Source: Catenaria anguillulae PL171
Lineage: Eukaryota > Blastocladiomycota > Blastocladiomycetes > Blastocladiales > Catenariaceae
Assembly: GCA_002102555.1 (NCBI GenBank)
Contig: MCFL01000030.1
Location: 62,001-126,000, forward strand
Length of the DNA stretch: 64,000 bases
Reading direction: 5' to 3'
The notes below the pieces were generated by a model. That model searched no databases. It saw only the letters and a program-made list of their open reading frames with translations, and had not been told where the DNA came from. Shown here piece by piece: positions 50,516 through 64,000 of the stretch. A program made the translations under genes and the position numbers. Each line of letters begins with the position of its first letter. Positions within the stretch are counted from its first letter, which is position 1.

Positions 50516-53500
50516 TCAATCGAATGCTGAATCGCGAAACGTGCAATGCGTACTGGCGAGTGCCGGTGTGTTTCTGGCAGCAGGCAACCCTGAGCAGTGA
50601 GCACAAAGAAATGCAAACGTCTGGATGAAGGAAATGATGGCAGTACCTTTACCCATGGCCACCATTTCAACACACCGCCTCTCCCACTCGCCCCAGACCT
50701 GCTTCCGTTCCTCATTCAACATTGTCACGTGCGCTGTCGGCGGCGGCGCAAACTGGGAATAGCTAGTAAACCACGTTGACTTGTCCCTGCCCCACGGCGA
50801 CTCGGAACGACCCGCATATGGGTGGAGAAACAGAACGTGCGTGGCTTCGGAAAGATTGATACCCGCTGCGCACTTGGAAAAGGGCATGATGAGCACGCGC
50901 ACGTTTGGATCCGATTTGAAAGCAAGAATCGGCGGGTATGCTGAGGCACCGTCAATAACTTGTTCAGCTTGGACGTTGACGAGATGGAGGGCAAGGCCGA
51001 GCAGATGGAATTGGAACGTGTACTCGGTGAATGCAACAAATTTGGCGGTAGGATCCAAGGCGAGCTGCTGGTGGATGTAAAGGATGACTGCTTGGATCTT
51101 TGCTCCAAAAACGTCAAGAAATGTTGGCACCATGGCGTCAGTGCCGTCCTTGTTCTTGCACAATCTCGAGCAAAACGAATCGACCGAATCCACCGCATCA
51201 CGACTGCGCAAAAGCTGGACCCATCCGTCATCGATGCGCTGACAAGCGACGGGGTGGTGTTGAACAATCAAGGACGGATGGTGCACCGAAACATGGGCTC
51301 GGCAAAGGTGGCAAGATGAAGCGTGAACCGTCGAGCATGGCAGGCAACTTTTGAAACTGCAAGGGTGACTAGCCACGACATCTGCGTCCGAAATGAACCC
51401 ATTCTGGCAGCTTGGACACAACTTGCATGGGATTCGTTGCCCCTCTGACAATGCGAGATTTGCGAGCGCAACTGATTGCCGAGCCCAATCAACACTATGG
51501 CTCAGATCCAACACCTGGCGCAACTCGAGAATACGCTTGATGGCGTCCCCTTGCAACTCACCCTCGTGGATTTGGGATATGTCTTGTGAAGCCAAGGTGT
51601 TCGTGTACCAATGCCAATGCCACGACGACTTGACCATGTCCTCAGCATCTGCTTGCCGCTCGATTGAAACATCCATGCCAACCGCAAGGACTTCCTTGAG
51701 CGTAAACCCACGCTCAAGGCACATTTCGCCGATCCGATTCCGCCACGAGTCGCTTGCACCATCGCGGCAGCGCCTCAATTGCGCACACAGGTCGTCGAAG
51801 TGCTTGGCGCGGCTCGCGACATGAGGTGATGTCTCGAGGAATGACTGCAACGAATCGCGAATCTTTGCCAGCACACAAGCCGAGGTTTTCGAAATGACAG
51901 ACTGGATGTTCGCTCGCACGTGCCAGGCGTACCAGGACATACGGTCCTCAGAAAAACCGTTGAATTCGTCGTCGTCGTTGTAGTCGTCGGGCATCCAATC
52001 GTCAACAACCTTGGGATCCACGGCACGATTTGGCCGTGCTGGCCACAGGAGGCCGTCAGAGAGGTTGCTAAACAGCCTACCACGTGAGTTGTCGTCATAT
52101 GGATAGAGGAAGTTGTCGTACAAAGGCCACCTGCGCTTTGCTCGGTACACGGCCAAATGATGCCACTTCTGCCAGTCGTGGTGAAACGGAATGTCACCAG
52201 GTTGAGTCGCAGAGTACGCATCGTACACGGCCGACGTCGGGGCGCCTGAATGCCGTGACGTCTCGTAAGCCGAAGTTGCGCGGGATTGCAAGTTGAGCGG
52301 GACAAGATGGTGCTGGATGGCACGGATCGAAAGTGCAAGCGAGTCGTGAACGAGGTCGGCGATAATGACAGAGCGAGTAGCTTCCAGCAGATCGAGGTAT
52401 ACGGGAACAGTTTCGACCGAGATGATAGGCAGAGGCGGAGCAAGATCAATTTGTACAGGAACAATAGCCAGCGAAATGCGGCCGATCAGATCGGCTTGAC
52501 CTTGCACGGACAAGTTGCCACTTGGACTGTCGGGCTGGTTAATGCCGATAGTGCGATACAGGGCGGCCGTGTCGACAAGTGGATCTGAATTCGTGCGCTC
52601 TGATGCTTTGCGAGGAAAGATGATGACGGTGGATGTCGACGCAAGTTCATGAAGTGGTGTTGGCATATTGTTGTATGAGCGATACTCGTGGGGGCCAATC
52701 GGAGAAGGGGTCGTGAATGAAACACCATCGAGGATGAGACGGTGCCAGAACAGCAAATGAAGTGGTGTGCAAATGGGCGATTCGCCGGTAGTGCCAGCAA
52801 GCAGAGACTCGGTAAACATTTCGGAAATGGAGGTTGCAGGTGAGTCATGATAAAAAGCGCAGTCCGAACTACCAATGCGAGACCCGAATAGCTTGATCCA
52901 ATAGTCGCCGCGTCGAAAGGGGATAGTATCAAGTTGCGTGGGCGGAGTATCGGTTAAAGAATCAGCTTCGCCGAGCGATGATGACTGCGCCTTAGCAATT
53001 GGACACATGTGCGGATCACGGTGGCGTTCCCGGTGGGGCATCAGGGACACAGGACGGGCACAGGCATGCTCTGTGTTGACCATGTGAGATAGGCTACGGT
53101 TGTACAGGGTCAATACAAACACATCCGAGATGAGCACAACATCGGCGGCTTGCGCTTGGGCAAGCGTCACGGCCGTGTAATCGTGAGAAGAATCCATGAC
53201 GATAACCTGGCCAGGACCAGGAAACTTGCGACGAGCTTGGACAACCCATTCTGCCAAACTGGCTTGCGTGCACACAATCAATGTTGCTCGAGTTGGAATC
53301 AAGTCGCGAGTACGGTCGGGAATCGGTCGAGGGAGCTTCAGCGGATTGGCTTGAATCAGCGCGAGAATGATACCAATCTTGTGCGGGCAAAATGGACCGC
53401 TCGACTTGAGAATCGAATCGGTGCATGTGATGGAAACAGGCGGCTCGGGTTGGGCAAGCACGCGAATCGAGTCCCGCTGGGCAGCCGTGAAAAAGCGACC

Positions 53501-55113
53501 CGTATATGGTTCATAGTAGGCACCATTGGGGCCAAACCGAATCAAGTGCGTGTTGATTGTCGTATTGCTGGGATAGACCTTGATACTGCGGTCGTCAAGC
53601 AGTTCACGCTTGAGCAGCCAAGCGAGGCAAACACGCTGCGTGTCATTGAGATCCGTCGAGGGCAATGAGGTAATCGACGACGGTAGGGACGTGGGCAGCG
53701 CAAAAATGTCTGGATCTGATGTCGATGGAATTGCTCCGGCATGGCGGTTCGACGTCAAGTCACCCTTTAGCCAGTGCCTGAGCTTGACCACAAGCGACAG
53801 AACATTTCGAATAGCGGTGAGTGCGGCGCGATCGTGAGTTTCGACGGCGTTGTTGATGGCATCGGTACGCAAGTAGAGCGACCACATATAAGTGTACTTG
53901 GCGTCTCCATCGGTGGGGAGCGGGTACTTGTGGCCACGGATTGGCCGTACGACCACTCGGACAAACGGCATCATATCTGGCCGAATGCCATCGTGAAAGA
54001 TACCATCCGAGGTCGTTGTAAACTGTGCTTGTACAAAGGGCAGCGCGTCGGCCGGAATCAGAGCATGAGTCGAGTCAGGGTACACCCAAAGCGAGCGGAA
54101 ACAGATCTCCTTGTCGTAAATGGGGAAAGGATGTAAGAAACCGGAAGCGCGATTCTGCCGCTCACCATTTTTACCCTGCCGAACGACCCGATTGCGAAGG
54201 TCGAAGTAAGGATCGGTGTGCTCGACGGATTTGAAAGAGTTGAGAGTGACGGATGCGATGGTGGCTGGATCCGTTGACGGCGGGAGGGCGAGTTCGAATG
54301 ACTCGTGTGTGAGGCCATAGCCTTTCTGGTAAACGTAGGTGGCGGTCTCGGGATCAATCACTGGACGCTGCCCAGTCATGACCGGTTGAATGAGCACTTC
54401 GGACAGTTCGGCCACAATACTGGACTTTGGTCCAATGTATCGGCCGGTAGGAGAGTCGACATGATTCTCGACAAGCTCGGGTGGGAGCGGAAAGAAAGTT
54501 GCGGACTCGATCAGTTGTTCGTGGAGAAGAAAGTCTGTGGTTGAAGAATGCGCAATTATTGGGACTCGGTCGGGTCAGGAGCTGTGTCCATTGAAGCATG
54601 CCGGGAAATGAGGTTGGGTAAGTCAAGTTGGCACACCTGCGGCTACCGCTTCTGAAATGCCCTCGTTCTGGACTTGGGCGCTGTTCCTAAAAGACGACGG
54701 ATGCGAGTAATACCGTCAGCAGGAAGGAATCTATCAGCAGCCCAACCAACATGCAATGAATGTACGCACTGTTGCATTGCGGCAAGATCTTCATCCTCTT
54801 CCCAGTTTTCAAGAAGAGCCATCAGCTGCGGCTCCACCTCAGCCTGGCCCTCTGGCAAATGGTATTTCAGGTAGGCATTCGAGCCCGTGGACGGAAAAGC
54901 GATTGCAAGCTCATCGATATTGGCTTCGTCCACCGACAGAGTCTCCGTCGTTGGGGGTGGCACAGGCTCGTCAATATCGTGCAAAACAAATGCTTCAATA
55001 GTTTTGGAAGGCGCCTTGACGGATCGACGATGCCGCTTCAAGTTGGCTGGCGTATCGGCGTTTTCAGTGGCGGCCGCCGATGTAACTGCTGCCGGGCGCT
55101 TCGTCCGCGCCAT
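50516..55113 (-). CDS. SNF2-family helicase-like protein with RING, ATPase motifs lost
   Basis: Looks like the Rad5/Rad16/HLTF/SHPRH branch of SNF2 proteins, which remodel DNA-protein complexes and carry a RING E3 domain between the helicase lobes. Proposed exons 55113..54714 and 54534..50516 (179-nt intron, gtatta...cacag), 1472 residues. Without the first exon the frame lacks an ATG until 54379, yet reads as coding upstream. Seen: LNDTQRVCLAWLLKRELLDD (motif Q-like), TLIVCTQASLAEWVVQARRK (motif Ia), WHRLILDGVSFTT where active members have W-R-V-ILDEAH (motif II), RING-like CPSCQNGF...HPCSFKSCLPC...CHLC near 51290-51430, and GINLSEATHVLFLHPYAG (motif V). The GxGKT loop is replaced by CPHKIGIILAL and no HRxGQ follows. 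ATP hydrolysis is therefore unlikely. A short in-frame intron may lie near 50590-50650. Ubiquitin ligase activity is possible but unproven. Confidence 0.65.
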
Positions 55114-55651
55114 GTTGCTGTTGTTGGAGTCAGGGACTCTTGCTTGGGCGGCACAGCGGTTGGGTGAATGCTGGAGTCGGGACAGTAGTCGGGATCAACT
55201 CACTCTGAGTCGGCGAAGTTGCAGCAATGTTGGGTTGCTTCGAGTAGCGGTGCAGCCGGTGCAGAATTCATGGGCATAAATACATGGAGCGTGATACAGA
55301 CTGATGTCGTCGGTGTCGCCCATTCAAAACACATGGCTAGGCATGATTTCGAGAGACAGCACTATGTACTCCGCCTGCCTGCGAAACAGGCACCACATTA
55401 TTTAGAACACTTTTTGGGTTTGGTAGACAATTATTAACCGCGGCTGAGAAAGAAGATATGTTTTCCCCCCGTCACACAATTCTGCATTGTCGAAGCATCC
55501 AGCGGTCAGCCGCGAATTAACCACAAGCCAATGTGCGCTAGACTGTCACAGAAATACTTCGTATATACTCATCCAGATCCTCGAGAGCTCGACAGTCATA
55601 AATATGTGCAAGTCGACTCAATCTCACGCATGTTTCGGCTGATCTCAATCA
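55114..55651. other. Intergenic, nothing recognised
   Basis: Upstream region of the SNF2-like gene and 3' region of the secreted-protein gene, which is also on the minus strand. Confidence 0.4.
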
Positions 55652-56454
55652 TCACCCAAGCACAGCAGCAGCCACAGCCGCAGCTCCTCCAAATGCTGCC
55701 GCAATCACATTCTCAACTGCCCCAGCGCGATTCCCACTTTCGCCACCGTCGTTGGAGGGTGCATCCACCAAGTTTGCGCGATTGGTCACGCGCGACAGCG
55801 TGTTGGTGTATGTCGGGTCGTTGGATCCACCATTGCCGCCATTCGCAAATGTCCGCGAAACCGTCGAGGGAGTACGTGTTGTAGACTTTGGGCGTGTCAA
55901 GTCGGCGGCCGAGCAGAAGGAGGTGCGCTGAGCATCTTCGAGAAGGTAGTTGTTGCCTTGTGCTGGGCACTGGGAAATGACGATATCATTTAGGATCTTG
56001 AGCTGGAGTGGTGCCAATCAAGAAACCAGCAAATGCGTACGATATCATAGCAGGCAACAATAGACCCAAAAGTCTCGCACATGCATGTAAAGTAGGCAAA
56101 GTTCTGGCGCGCCTGCATCGGTCCACACGTATTGGTTTGATTTGCACGACTCGTGCTCAAGCATTGCAGAAATTGAACGTCGCGACCATTGCTGCACAAG
56201 TCGACGCCTGGGGTTTGGGTGACGACAGGAACAGTTGGCGAAAGAGAAAGACTTGTTGTGGTCGCTGTGGCGCCCGTCACCGGCACCCCAGGGCTGGACG
56301 AGGCCACCTGTCGAGCAGTGCGGACTTTCCCAGACTGTGTCGCGGTCAACGCGCCTGTGTTGACCATCTCGTAGCCGAGAACAGGGCGGATCGGGAGATA
56401 CAGGGCGACCAGGAATAGGAGCCCGGCAATGAGGTGCATTTGGAGATTGCGCAT
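55652..56454 (-). CDS. Secreted Cys-rich protein, probably GPI-anchored
   Basis: Exons 56454..56041 and 55969..55652 over a 71-nt intron (gtacgc...cccag, with a CTAAAT branch-like site), 243 residues. MRNLQMHLIAGLLFLVALYL is a clear signal peptide; an in-frame GTG lies upstream but ATG 56454 is preferred. A Thr/Ser/Pro-rich segment follows, then a Cys-rich core: LCSNG, FLQCLST, NTCGPM, FTCMCETF, VACYDICPA and TSFCSA. The end is SGNRAGAVENVIAAAFGGAA plus a short hydrophobic tail, as in GPI-anchored proteins. Number and spacing of Cys are reminiscent of small fungal surface domains but do not clearly fit CFEM. Likely located in the cell wall or plasma membrane; role unknown. Confidence 0.65.
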
Positions 56455-56800
56455 GGTTGGTTCTATCACGGAATGTTTGTTCTTGTTCCCTGAATGTTGA
56501 CAATGTCCGAGCTCGAGGACACGGCAAGAAATCGACGAGCGAGGGTGCGGACAAAACCGACACAGGCATATCTGACCTCATGAATCGTGGAAGCGCATTC
56601 GAAGAGACATGAGTGTACGAGTGTGGGATTTATGAATAGCCATTATCGATGTACAGCGCGTCTCACATCTACGAGACACGGATACCAACAAAAAAGTGAA
56701 ACGTGGGAGTGGGGTCGTTGCGCAGATGGAGGAATTCAACAGGAAAAAAATAGAGGACAACAGAAACGAAACTAGGATCATGGTGTTGTAGACAACTCAA
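56455..56800. other. Intergenic, nothing recognised
   Basis: Upstream of the secreted-protein gene and downstream of the ankyrin gene, both on the minus strand. Confidence 0.4.
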
Positions 56801-59800
56801 TCAAGCGTCATCCACAGCACCCAACATGGGTGAGGGAGGAAGCGGAATGTCGAGAACTGCCAACAACGTGGGCGAAGCCGCCGACCCAATTGACGTGCCG
56901 CCCATCACTGGCGACGCTGGAAGCGGAACTTTGGTGCCATCCACCTCAACCGTGGCAGGGGTGTACTTGAATGAGAATCCTGATGCCGATCCTCCAAACC
57001 CACCAAACAAGGACACTGACGGGACAGGCAAATCAACCGAGGTCGAGCTCGAAGCCGCTGTACTTGGCTCATTGGCCCACGAAAAGGAAAAGGCGAACGG
57101 AGCGCTTGTCCCGACCGCAGCCGAGGTGAGCAAAGGCAACGCCGAACCATCCGCCGTAACCATGGGCGGCACATCCGCATCGGCGGCCTCTGACCCGACC
57201 GACGGCAACGAACTGGCGACTTGCTGCCTCCCACGATTGACGCAGGCGGCAAAGCCGGCACACGCCCGCGTCCACTTGACACCTTGCGGCTCCTTGCCTT
57301 TGCCCGCTTTCCCTTATCACCAGATGCGCCTGGTTTGAGCTTTTCGGTCAGCGACTCGGTCGTGTGACGCATGCACTCTTCGGCACACTTGACCGTATCG
57401 TTAAGCTCGTCGCCGCGCACAAGACGGAACTGCTCCGACTTGCGGCACAGGCGCGGGCAAGGAAGCCGGTTCCATGTGATTGGCGCGCCACGGGCTCGCA
57501 GTTCGGCAATGATGGCGTCAAGTTGGGCCACAGTGAGGTTGTAACGCTTGACGGCGTCGGTGAGACGTGGAATGGCACTGGCTGGTGGGGCGACGAGGGA
57601 GATGGACGTGTGTGCAAGTGGGGTGGTGGAGGGAGTCGCGAGTGGACTGGAGGAGCTGCTCTTGGTGCTTTCAAGGACCGAGGTCGGAGTCAAGAACTGC
57701 GAGATCGCCTTGGAGGGCGGCGAGGGCGTGGATGGCGGCTGGGGCGGCGATGCAAAAGAGATGACATGGGCGGGCGAAGCGGGTGTAAATGTAAACGCAG
57801 ACGTAGTATCGGTCGACTCGGGGGCGAGTGAGGCTGAGGAGGAACCGGACTTGTGCGCAAACAAGGGCGGCGTGCGAACGACGCTCGGCAATGGCGGCAA
57901 CACGGCTGGCGGTGGCTGATTGGTAGCCAATAGCAAGGGCGATTTGGACAGGGGCATCCGACTTGGCGTTGATGGCCCTGAGTTGCTTGTCTTGTCGGTA
58001 TCTTCCGGCTGGTCTTCTTGCACCGGGTTTGCTTCATCCTCCAAATCCCGTGCAACTGCCCGCAAGTACAGAGCAATCAACAAAACCGTGACGCGGCACG
58101 TGCTATTCTTTTCGTGCTTTGGACTCACCGAACACTGCGTCAAATCGTATTCGCCCTCGCGCATGGCCGCTCCGTGTGACAACAGCTCACGCACAAGGTC
58201 CAAATCGCCCATGTACACGGCCTGAGCGAGCGGCGACCGGATCGTGCTCGAGACGTGATTGCGCTGAGCGGCCCATGACAAGTGTGCATGCTCGAGACCC
58301 AAGTTGGGGTGAGCGCCGTGTTTGAGCAGCAGGCGAACGAGGTGCATATTGCGGGCAACGACGGCTCGGAACAGGGGCGTGGCGAGGCCCGCGTAAAATG
58401 GGAGTGAAAGGTCGATATCCTTTTGAGGAGTCGTGGGCGGCTTGGTCTTGTCCTTCTTTTCTGTGCCATGGCGGCGACCGCAGCCGGAGCAGAGTGAGGA
58501 CGAGTCGTCGTCGTCATTGTCATCGTCGTCCTTGGTTTCGCCATCGGCCTTTTTTTCCGCTTCTTCCGACCCGTTCGCCTTGTCAGCCTTGCTAGCGTCA
58601 CCATCTGCACTTAGCACTGGAGGTTCCATGAGCGACGGAATCGGCGAGAATGGATCCTTTTCGAGATACATGGGAAAGTTCTATGATACACACACGCATG
58701 TCCAAACAGGTTAGTTTGCAATCCAAGCGGGGAATAGCAACTGGGAAACACCAAAAAGAGAAGGCAAACCTGCAGCTCGACATCCACTGGCAACAGCCCA
58801 GCATCGACCATGCCCGCCACCTGGGACACTCCGCCAAACCTCTTCCTGACCTCCTCGGACTGCCTCGGAACCAGATCCACCTTCGTCTGGCCATCTTCCT
58901 TATCCTCCTTGTCCTGTGGCTTCCCATCGTCCTCTTGACACTCGACTGGCCTTGCCGCCAACAGCCCCTTCAAGGTTTTCTCCACGTCGGCCGACATCTC
59001 CCCACGACTCGCGTCAATCACGGATGCATGAATCAGGACAGACAACGTCGCAAACCCGGCCGCCACCTTGTCGGACGACTCGCACAGCATGCCAACCATG
59101 CGCTTGACAATCTCGTGGTGGACGCCCGCGCCGCGCACGGCAATGTCGAGTGGGGCGTACCCTTGGTCGTCGAGAATGTGCATCCATGCACCCTCGTCGA
59201 GCATGCGCGAGATGCCGGCGTCGTCCCATTGCGCAACGGGACGTTCCAGGACAAGGTGCAGTGGGGTTTTCCCGTACAGAGGCTCGCCGTGGAGAGGAGA
59301 AATGGCCGGTGTAGAAGCTTGGGATTTGGAAGGACTTGGGTTGCTGTCGCTCGTTGAGGCCACGTCCGAGCTGGTTGCTTGATCCGTGTTCGGCTCTGCA
59401 GAGGCATCCTCAGGTCCCGGGGTGGCATCTGCCCGAGGTGCAGCAGCATCGGATCCTGGCGGCTCCACGACTGCATGAGCATCAGCAGAAGCGACAGCAG
59501 GTGCTGGTTCGGGTGCGTCGGGCACATGCATGTTCCATGGAATCTTTGCCACGCCACCACTCACACGATCCAAATGCGCCCTCAACACCTCAGCCACCTC
59601 ATCATGCCCGCCCTTGACGGCCAAGCACAGCAAAAAGTATCCCATTGCATCGCAATCGTCGAGCGCCGCATACCGGTAATTGGCAATCGGACAATGCTCC
59701 TCGCTGCTGCCCGCCTCGGGTTTCACCCACGGCCGGCCGGGCACGCTCACCTGTGCGCCCATGTCGAGCACCGCCTGAACCATGGCCACGTTTCCGCGGC

Positions 59801-62061
59801 GCACGGCACACGCCAAGAACGACTCGTGCATGGGCGGGGCCATGACGCCCACGAGCTTGTGACCAGAAGATGACGAGGAAGCCGCCGCGGCCGCGGCCGC
59901 GGCCTTGTAATCCGACTGGTAAAAGCTGCACTTGTGCACGACCTTGCCCAACGCTTGCTTGCGGTGTGCTTCGACCAACAACTTGAACACGGGCGCGCGC
60001 GACTTTTTCGTGGTTGCCAAATCCACCGGATTCGAAAAGACCCACGCAGGCATGCTTTGGAGGGCCTTGTGCACCTTTTCGCCGCCAAGAGAAGCCGCGT
60101 CGGGCGTCTTGACGAGATCCTTTGCGTCTTCGGGCATGACTGCGGGCGCACCCGCAGCAAGCATGGCCTGGACCATTTCAAGTGAGTCGGACGTGACGGC
60201 TAGCATAAGCGGCGTCATGTTTTCCAGCAGCGCGAGCCGATACGCCCAGGGCGGGCGCGTGCGAACGGCGTTGCGGTGCACGCTAAGCAGTACCCACTTA
60301 AGCATGGCGAGCGACCCGCTGAGCACGGCCAGGCCAATGCATACGGCCCCCATTTGCGCATCCAAGACCTCGTCTTCGCCATCCACATTGCGCCCGCGCT
60401 GGTCTCTGCGCCGCTCGGGCCGTGGGCGCGCAACCATCGATTTTGGCGCCCACCCGGCACCCAATTCCCTTAGCGCCTGCGCCGTGGGCACATTGCCAGC
60501 CTCGATGGCGCACATGAGTGCCGATTTCAGTACATTGCCCTTGCCCGGGACTGGGATCCAATGATCGGCCGACGAGCCCTTTGCACCGGCAAGCAAGGCG
60601 CGCAAAGTTGGCACGTCCGACCGTGCAGCCGCATCCGACAAGACCGATACCTTTTGCAACCCCTTGGACGTCAATGCCCTTGGCGGCGGACAAATCAATT
60701 TGCCCACGGCGCCGCCACTCGGGTCTAGCTTGAGCAACGCCTCGACGGTCGCAACGTGCTTGCCGCGCACGGCCGCAGCAAGTGCCGGCCACGCGGTTCG
60801 TGATGCGCGGGCAAGGATCCCGTTGGGCGTGCGTGGGACCAGGCGGGCGAGCAGCGTCGTGTGTTGGTAGCCTGCAGCGCAAAGCGAGTGGATCATTTGT
60901 TGACGGAGCTTTGTGGTCGGGAGCCAGTGCGTCACGGGGAGCGAGTGGTCTATTTGGTCATGCAGGTAGCGGCAAACGCGACGCAGCCGCGTCACCGTAT
61001 GTGGCGGCAAGTATGTCAGGGCGAGGCGGTGCCAGATGGGGTCAATGTGGAGAATGTCGAGAAGGGTGGTGGTCGGTTCGGTGGGGGTAGGTTCAGGGAG
61101 CAAGGCAGGTGTAGAGTCGGGTTCTGGTGCGGGTTTGGTTGAGTTGTCTGCGTCTGCATCTGTTTCCGTGGGGGGGATGAAAGAAGGGTGAATGGAATGG
61201 ATGGTGAATCTGAGCGCAAGAGAGGCAAACCGGATGCATACCCTCAACTTGCTTGGATGATTCAACATCTGCAACCACGTCGGTCTTGTCACCACTCGTC
61301 ACTGCTGTGCCAGATTCTGGGTCTGCCGCGGGTTCTCCCTTGTCATCGGTTACAACGGCTTCTTGAAGCGTTTTCCCAGTCTCCTCGACCGGTTCTAGCT
61401 CTCCTCCCCTCGCCTTCTCTTCTTCCGTTGTCCTCGACTTTTCAACGGCCGGTGACGATCTGCTCTCGGTTGATGCAGACGACGACGACGAGCCACCGAG
61501 CAAGCTTCCGCCCAGCCTGGTGACCTTGACCCACGCCGCCACCATGGCGCGCCGCGACCGACTGAAAAACCCACCCGAGACCGCGGCGCCTCGATTTGGC
61601 GACAAGTACTTTTTCGAAATGCCATGCGGCGAGCGTGATCGCGACGAGCGGCCGTGGCTGGACAACTTGGCTTTGGATTTGCCCTTTGCTGCCGCGGACG
61701 GGCGACTTTGAACGGTGGCGGGTGGGCGATGGCGATGTCGGGACGCGGAAGCAGATTCAGCAGATTCAGCAGCAGGCGAGGTGGACGTGGGCTCGGCGAC
61801 GAGATGAGGGGCGGTGCCGCTGCTGCGGTCGGTTGGAGGAGTAGGAGCCATGGCCGTTGGCGTTGGCGGCTGCTTGGGCCAGCGCTGGGACTGGTGGAGG
61901 GAAGAGACGTGTTGGCGGTGGGGGACGGCGGCGACGTTGGGTGTGAGTAGCTGGTTTGAAGATGACATTGCGATGGGTATCATCTGTCGCGACGATGCAC
62001 TGACTGACTCACTGGGTAAAGAAGTCTTGAGTGTTTCAACTGCATGAATTTGTCGCAGCAT
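56801..62061 (-). CDS. Large F-box-like and ankyrin-repeat protein, one-base frame break
   Basis: Exons 62061..61242, 61159..58770 and 58680..56801 (introns 82 and 89 nt), about 1696 residues if one missing base is allowed. Exon 1 is Ser/Ala/Arg-rich. Exon 2 opens with an F-box-like segment (DPIWHRLALTYLPPHTVTRL, then RRVCRYLHDQI), which in SCF ligases binds Skp1. Ankyrin-type repeats follow: WPALAAAVRGKHVATVEALL, TPLMLAVTSDSLEMVQAMLA, FLACAVRRGNVAMVQAVLDM, KTPLHLVLERPVAQWDD and YAPLDIAVRGAG. Exon 3 adds TPLFRAVVARNMHLVRLLLK and SPLAQAVYMGDLDLVRELLS, an acidic run and a Pro/Ser-rich tail. Near 57303-57305 a G appears to be missing; the next frame then reads WTRACAGFAACVNRGRQQ and runs to the stop at 56801, while the original frame stops at 56905. 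Function is probably substrate recognition for a ubiquitin ligase, inferred from domains only. Confidence 0.72.
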
Positions 62062-62791
62062 ACCGTGTTGCCATCAAATTGCATGGCATCGAGTCATCGA
62101 TCGTTGTGAGAGCGCATGTTGCATGTTGGGGCGCCAAACTTGGGTTGGGCACGCATCCGCGTGCGGGCATCTGATGCGTGCGGCATGTATGGACCCATAT
62201 TGTAGGTAGACTCGCTGAGGGAGGGTAGATGGGGACCAGTTCTTCTTCTTTTCTCTTTCATTTCCCAATAACTTACTTTGGACAACGACAGAAGGCAAGG
62301 ACGGGGACGACGAGGACGAGTGGCACATAAAGGTCATTGTGCGTCGGAGTCGACAGCAGCAAACGAGGATTTCAAACACAACGTGTAGTGATATGAGGGG
62401 AAAGGAACTGAAAACATTTCAACAAACAAACGGCAAATGTAGGGGAAAAGGAAAATGAAAAACAGACAAGCAAAGCAAACGATCGGGCGGGAAGGCAACG
62501 AGCAATGAGAGGAAAAGGAGTCAAGAAAACGCAAGACAAGAACACACATGTGCGGCGAGACTGGAAGGTGGGGAAGGATGGGGGATTCAATAGATAAAGG
62601 GTGGGAACGACAAATGGACGACAATACTTTTTGGGCGAGTACATACACATGTCCGAAATCCCGCCCGCCAACCCCACCAACGGCCCCGCCAGGCACTTGG
62701 CAACCCGCCCGATTTCTCTCTCTCTCTCTCCATCCACACTACACGAGGCAAAAACCGTGACCCGAAGGCAAATGTGTCCTGTCCAACCAAC
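62062..62791. other. Intergenic region
   Basis: Upstream region of the ankyrin gene and 3' region of beta-tubulin, which is also on the minus strand. A/G-rich in the second half with a short (CT)n run near 62718-62730. No gene seen. Confidence 0.4.
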
Positions 62792-63982
<1,191 letters not shown>

Positions 63983-64000
63983 TCAAGAGAAAAATGCATA

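Overview
The window is nuclear DNA of a fungus. Genes have short GT-AG introns (mostly 65-90 nt, donors often GTACG). The proteins are fungal or general eukaryotic: a Pho80-type cyclin, Prp8, beta-tubulin carrying Glu198/Phe200, a calcipressin-like protein, a FNIP/Lst4-like protein, AP-3 sigma, RasGEF and Ste20-type kinase. GC-rich coding sequence with low-complexity Ser/Pro/Ala stretches suggests an early-diverging zoosporic lineage (Blastocladiomycota or Chytridiomycota). That placement is a guess from overall look, not proof.

Layout. 1-4.1 kb: 3' part of a RasGEF gene and an AP-3 sigma gene. 4.4-20.0 kb: a giant, nearly perfect inverted repeat with arms 4425-9806 and 14666-20044 and a 4.86 kb loop. 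Each arm carries a complete FNIP/Lst4-like gene and a second gene ('gene X') with a one-base break. The loop holds a decayed paralog of gene X and a complete Mutator-like (MULE) transposon with 234-bp terminal inverted repeats and a 10-bp target duplication. 20.3-24.2 kb: two tandem BTB/POZ genes separated by a tRNA-Gln, which is abutted by the 5' end of a second, Leu/Ser-like tRNA. 25.5-36.4 kb: a possible KH-domain protein, a Pho80-like cyclin, a multipass membrane protein, a protein with several C2HC zinc fingers, and a calcipressin-like protein. 37.7-39.4 kb: a Ste20/OSR1-type kinase. 40.4-48.2 kb: PRP8 in eight exons. 48.6-49.3 kb: a small gene with two frame breaks. 50.5-55.1 kb: a SNF2-RING protein whose ATPase motifs are lost. 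55.7-56.5 kb: a secreted, probably GPI-anchored Cys-rich protein. 56.8-62.1 kb: a large F-box/ankyrin protein. 62.8 kb to the end: beta-tubulin, its 5' end outside the window.

The genes do not form one pathway. Several touch nutrient and stress signalling (RasGEF, FNIP/Lst4, Pho80-like cyclin, calcipressin, Ste20 kinase), but adjacency in a fungal genome is weak evidence for joint function.

Quality caveat. Single-base frame breaks recur, mostly as one base missing from or beside a short homopolymer, and two of them fall in the essential gene PRP8. Some 'broken' genes here may therefore be consensus errors. The most unusual items are the inverted duplication with its nested MULE, the ATPase-dead SNF2-RING protein and the doubled A-box tRNA locus.
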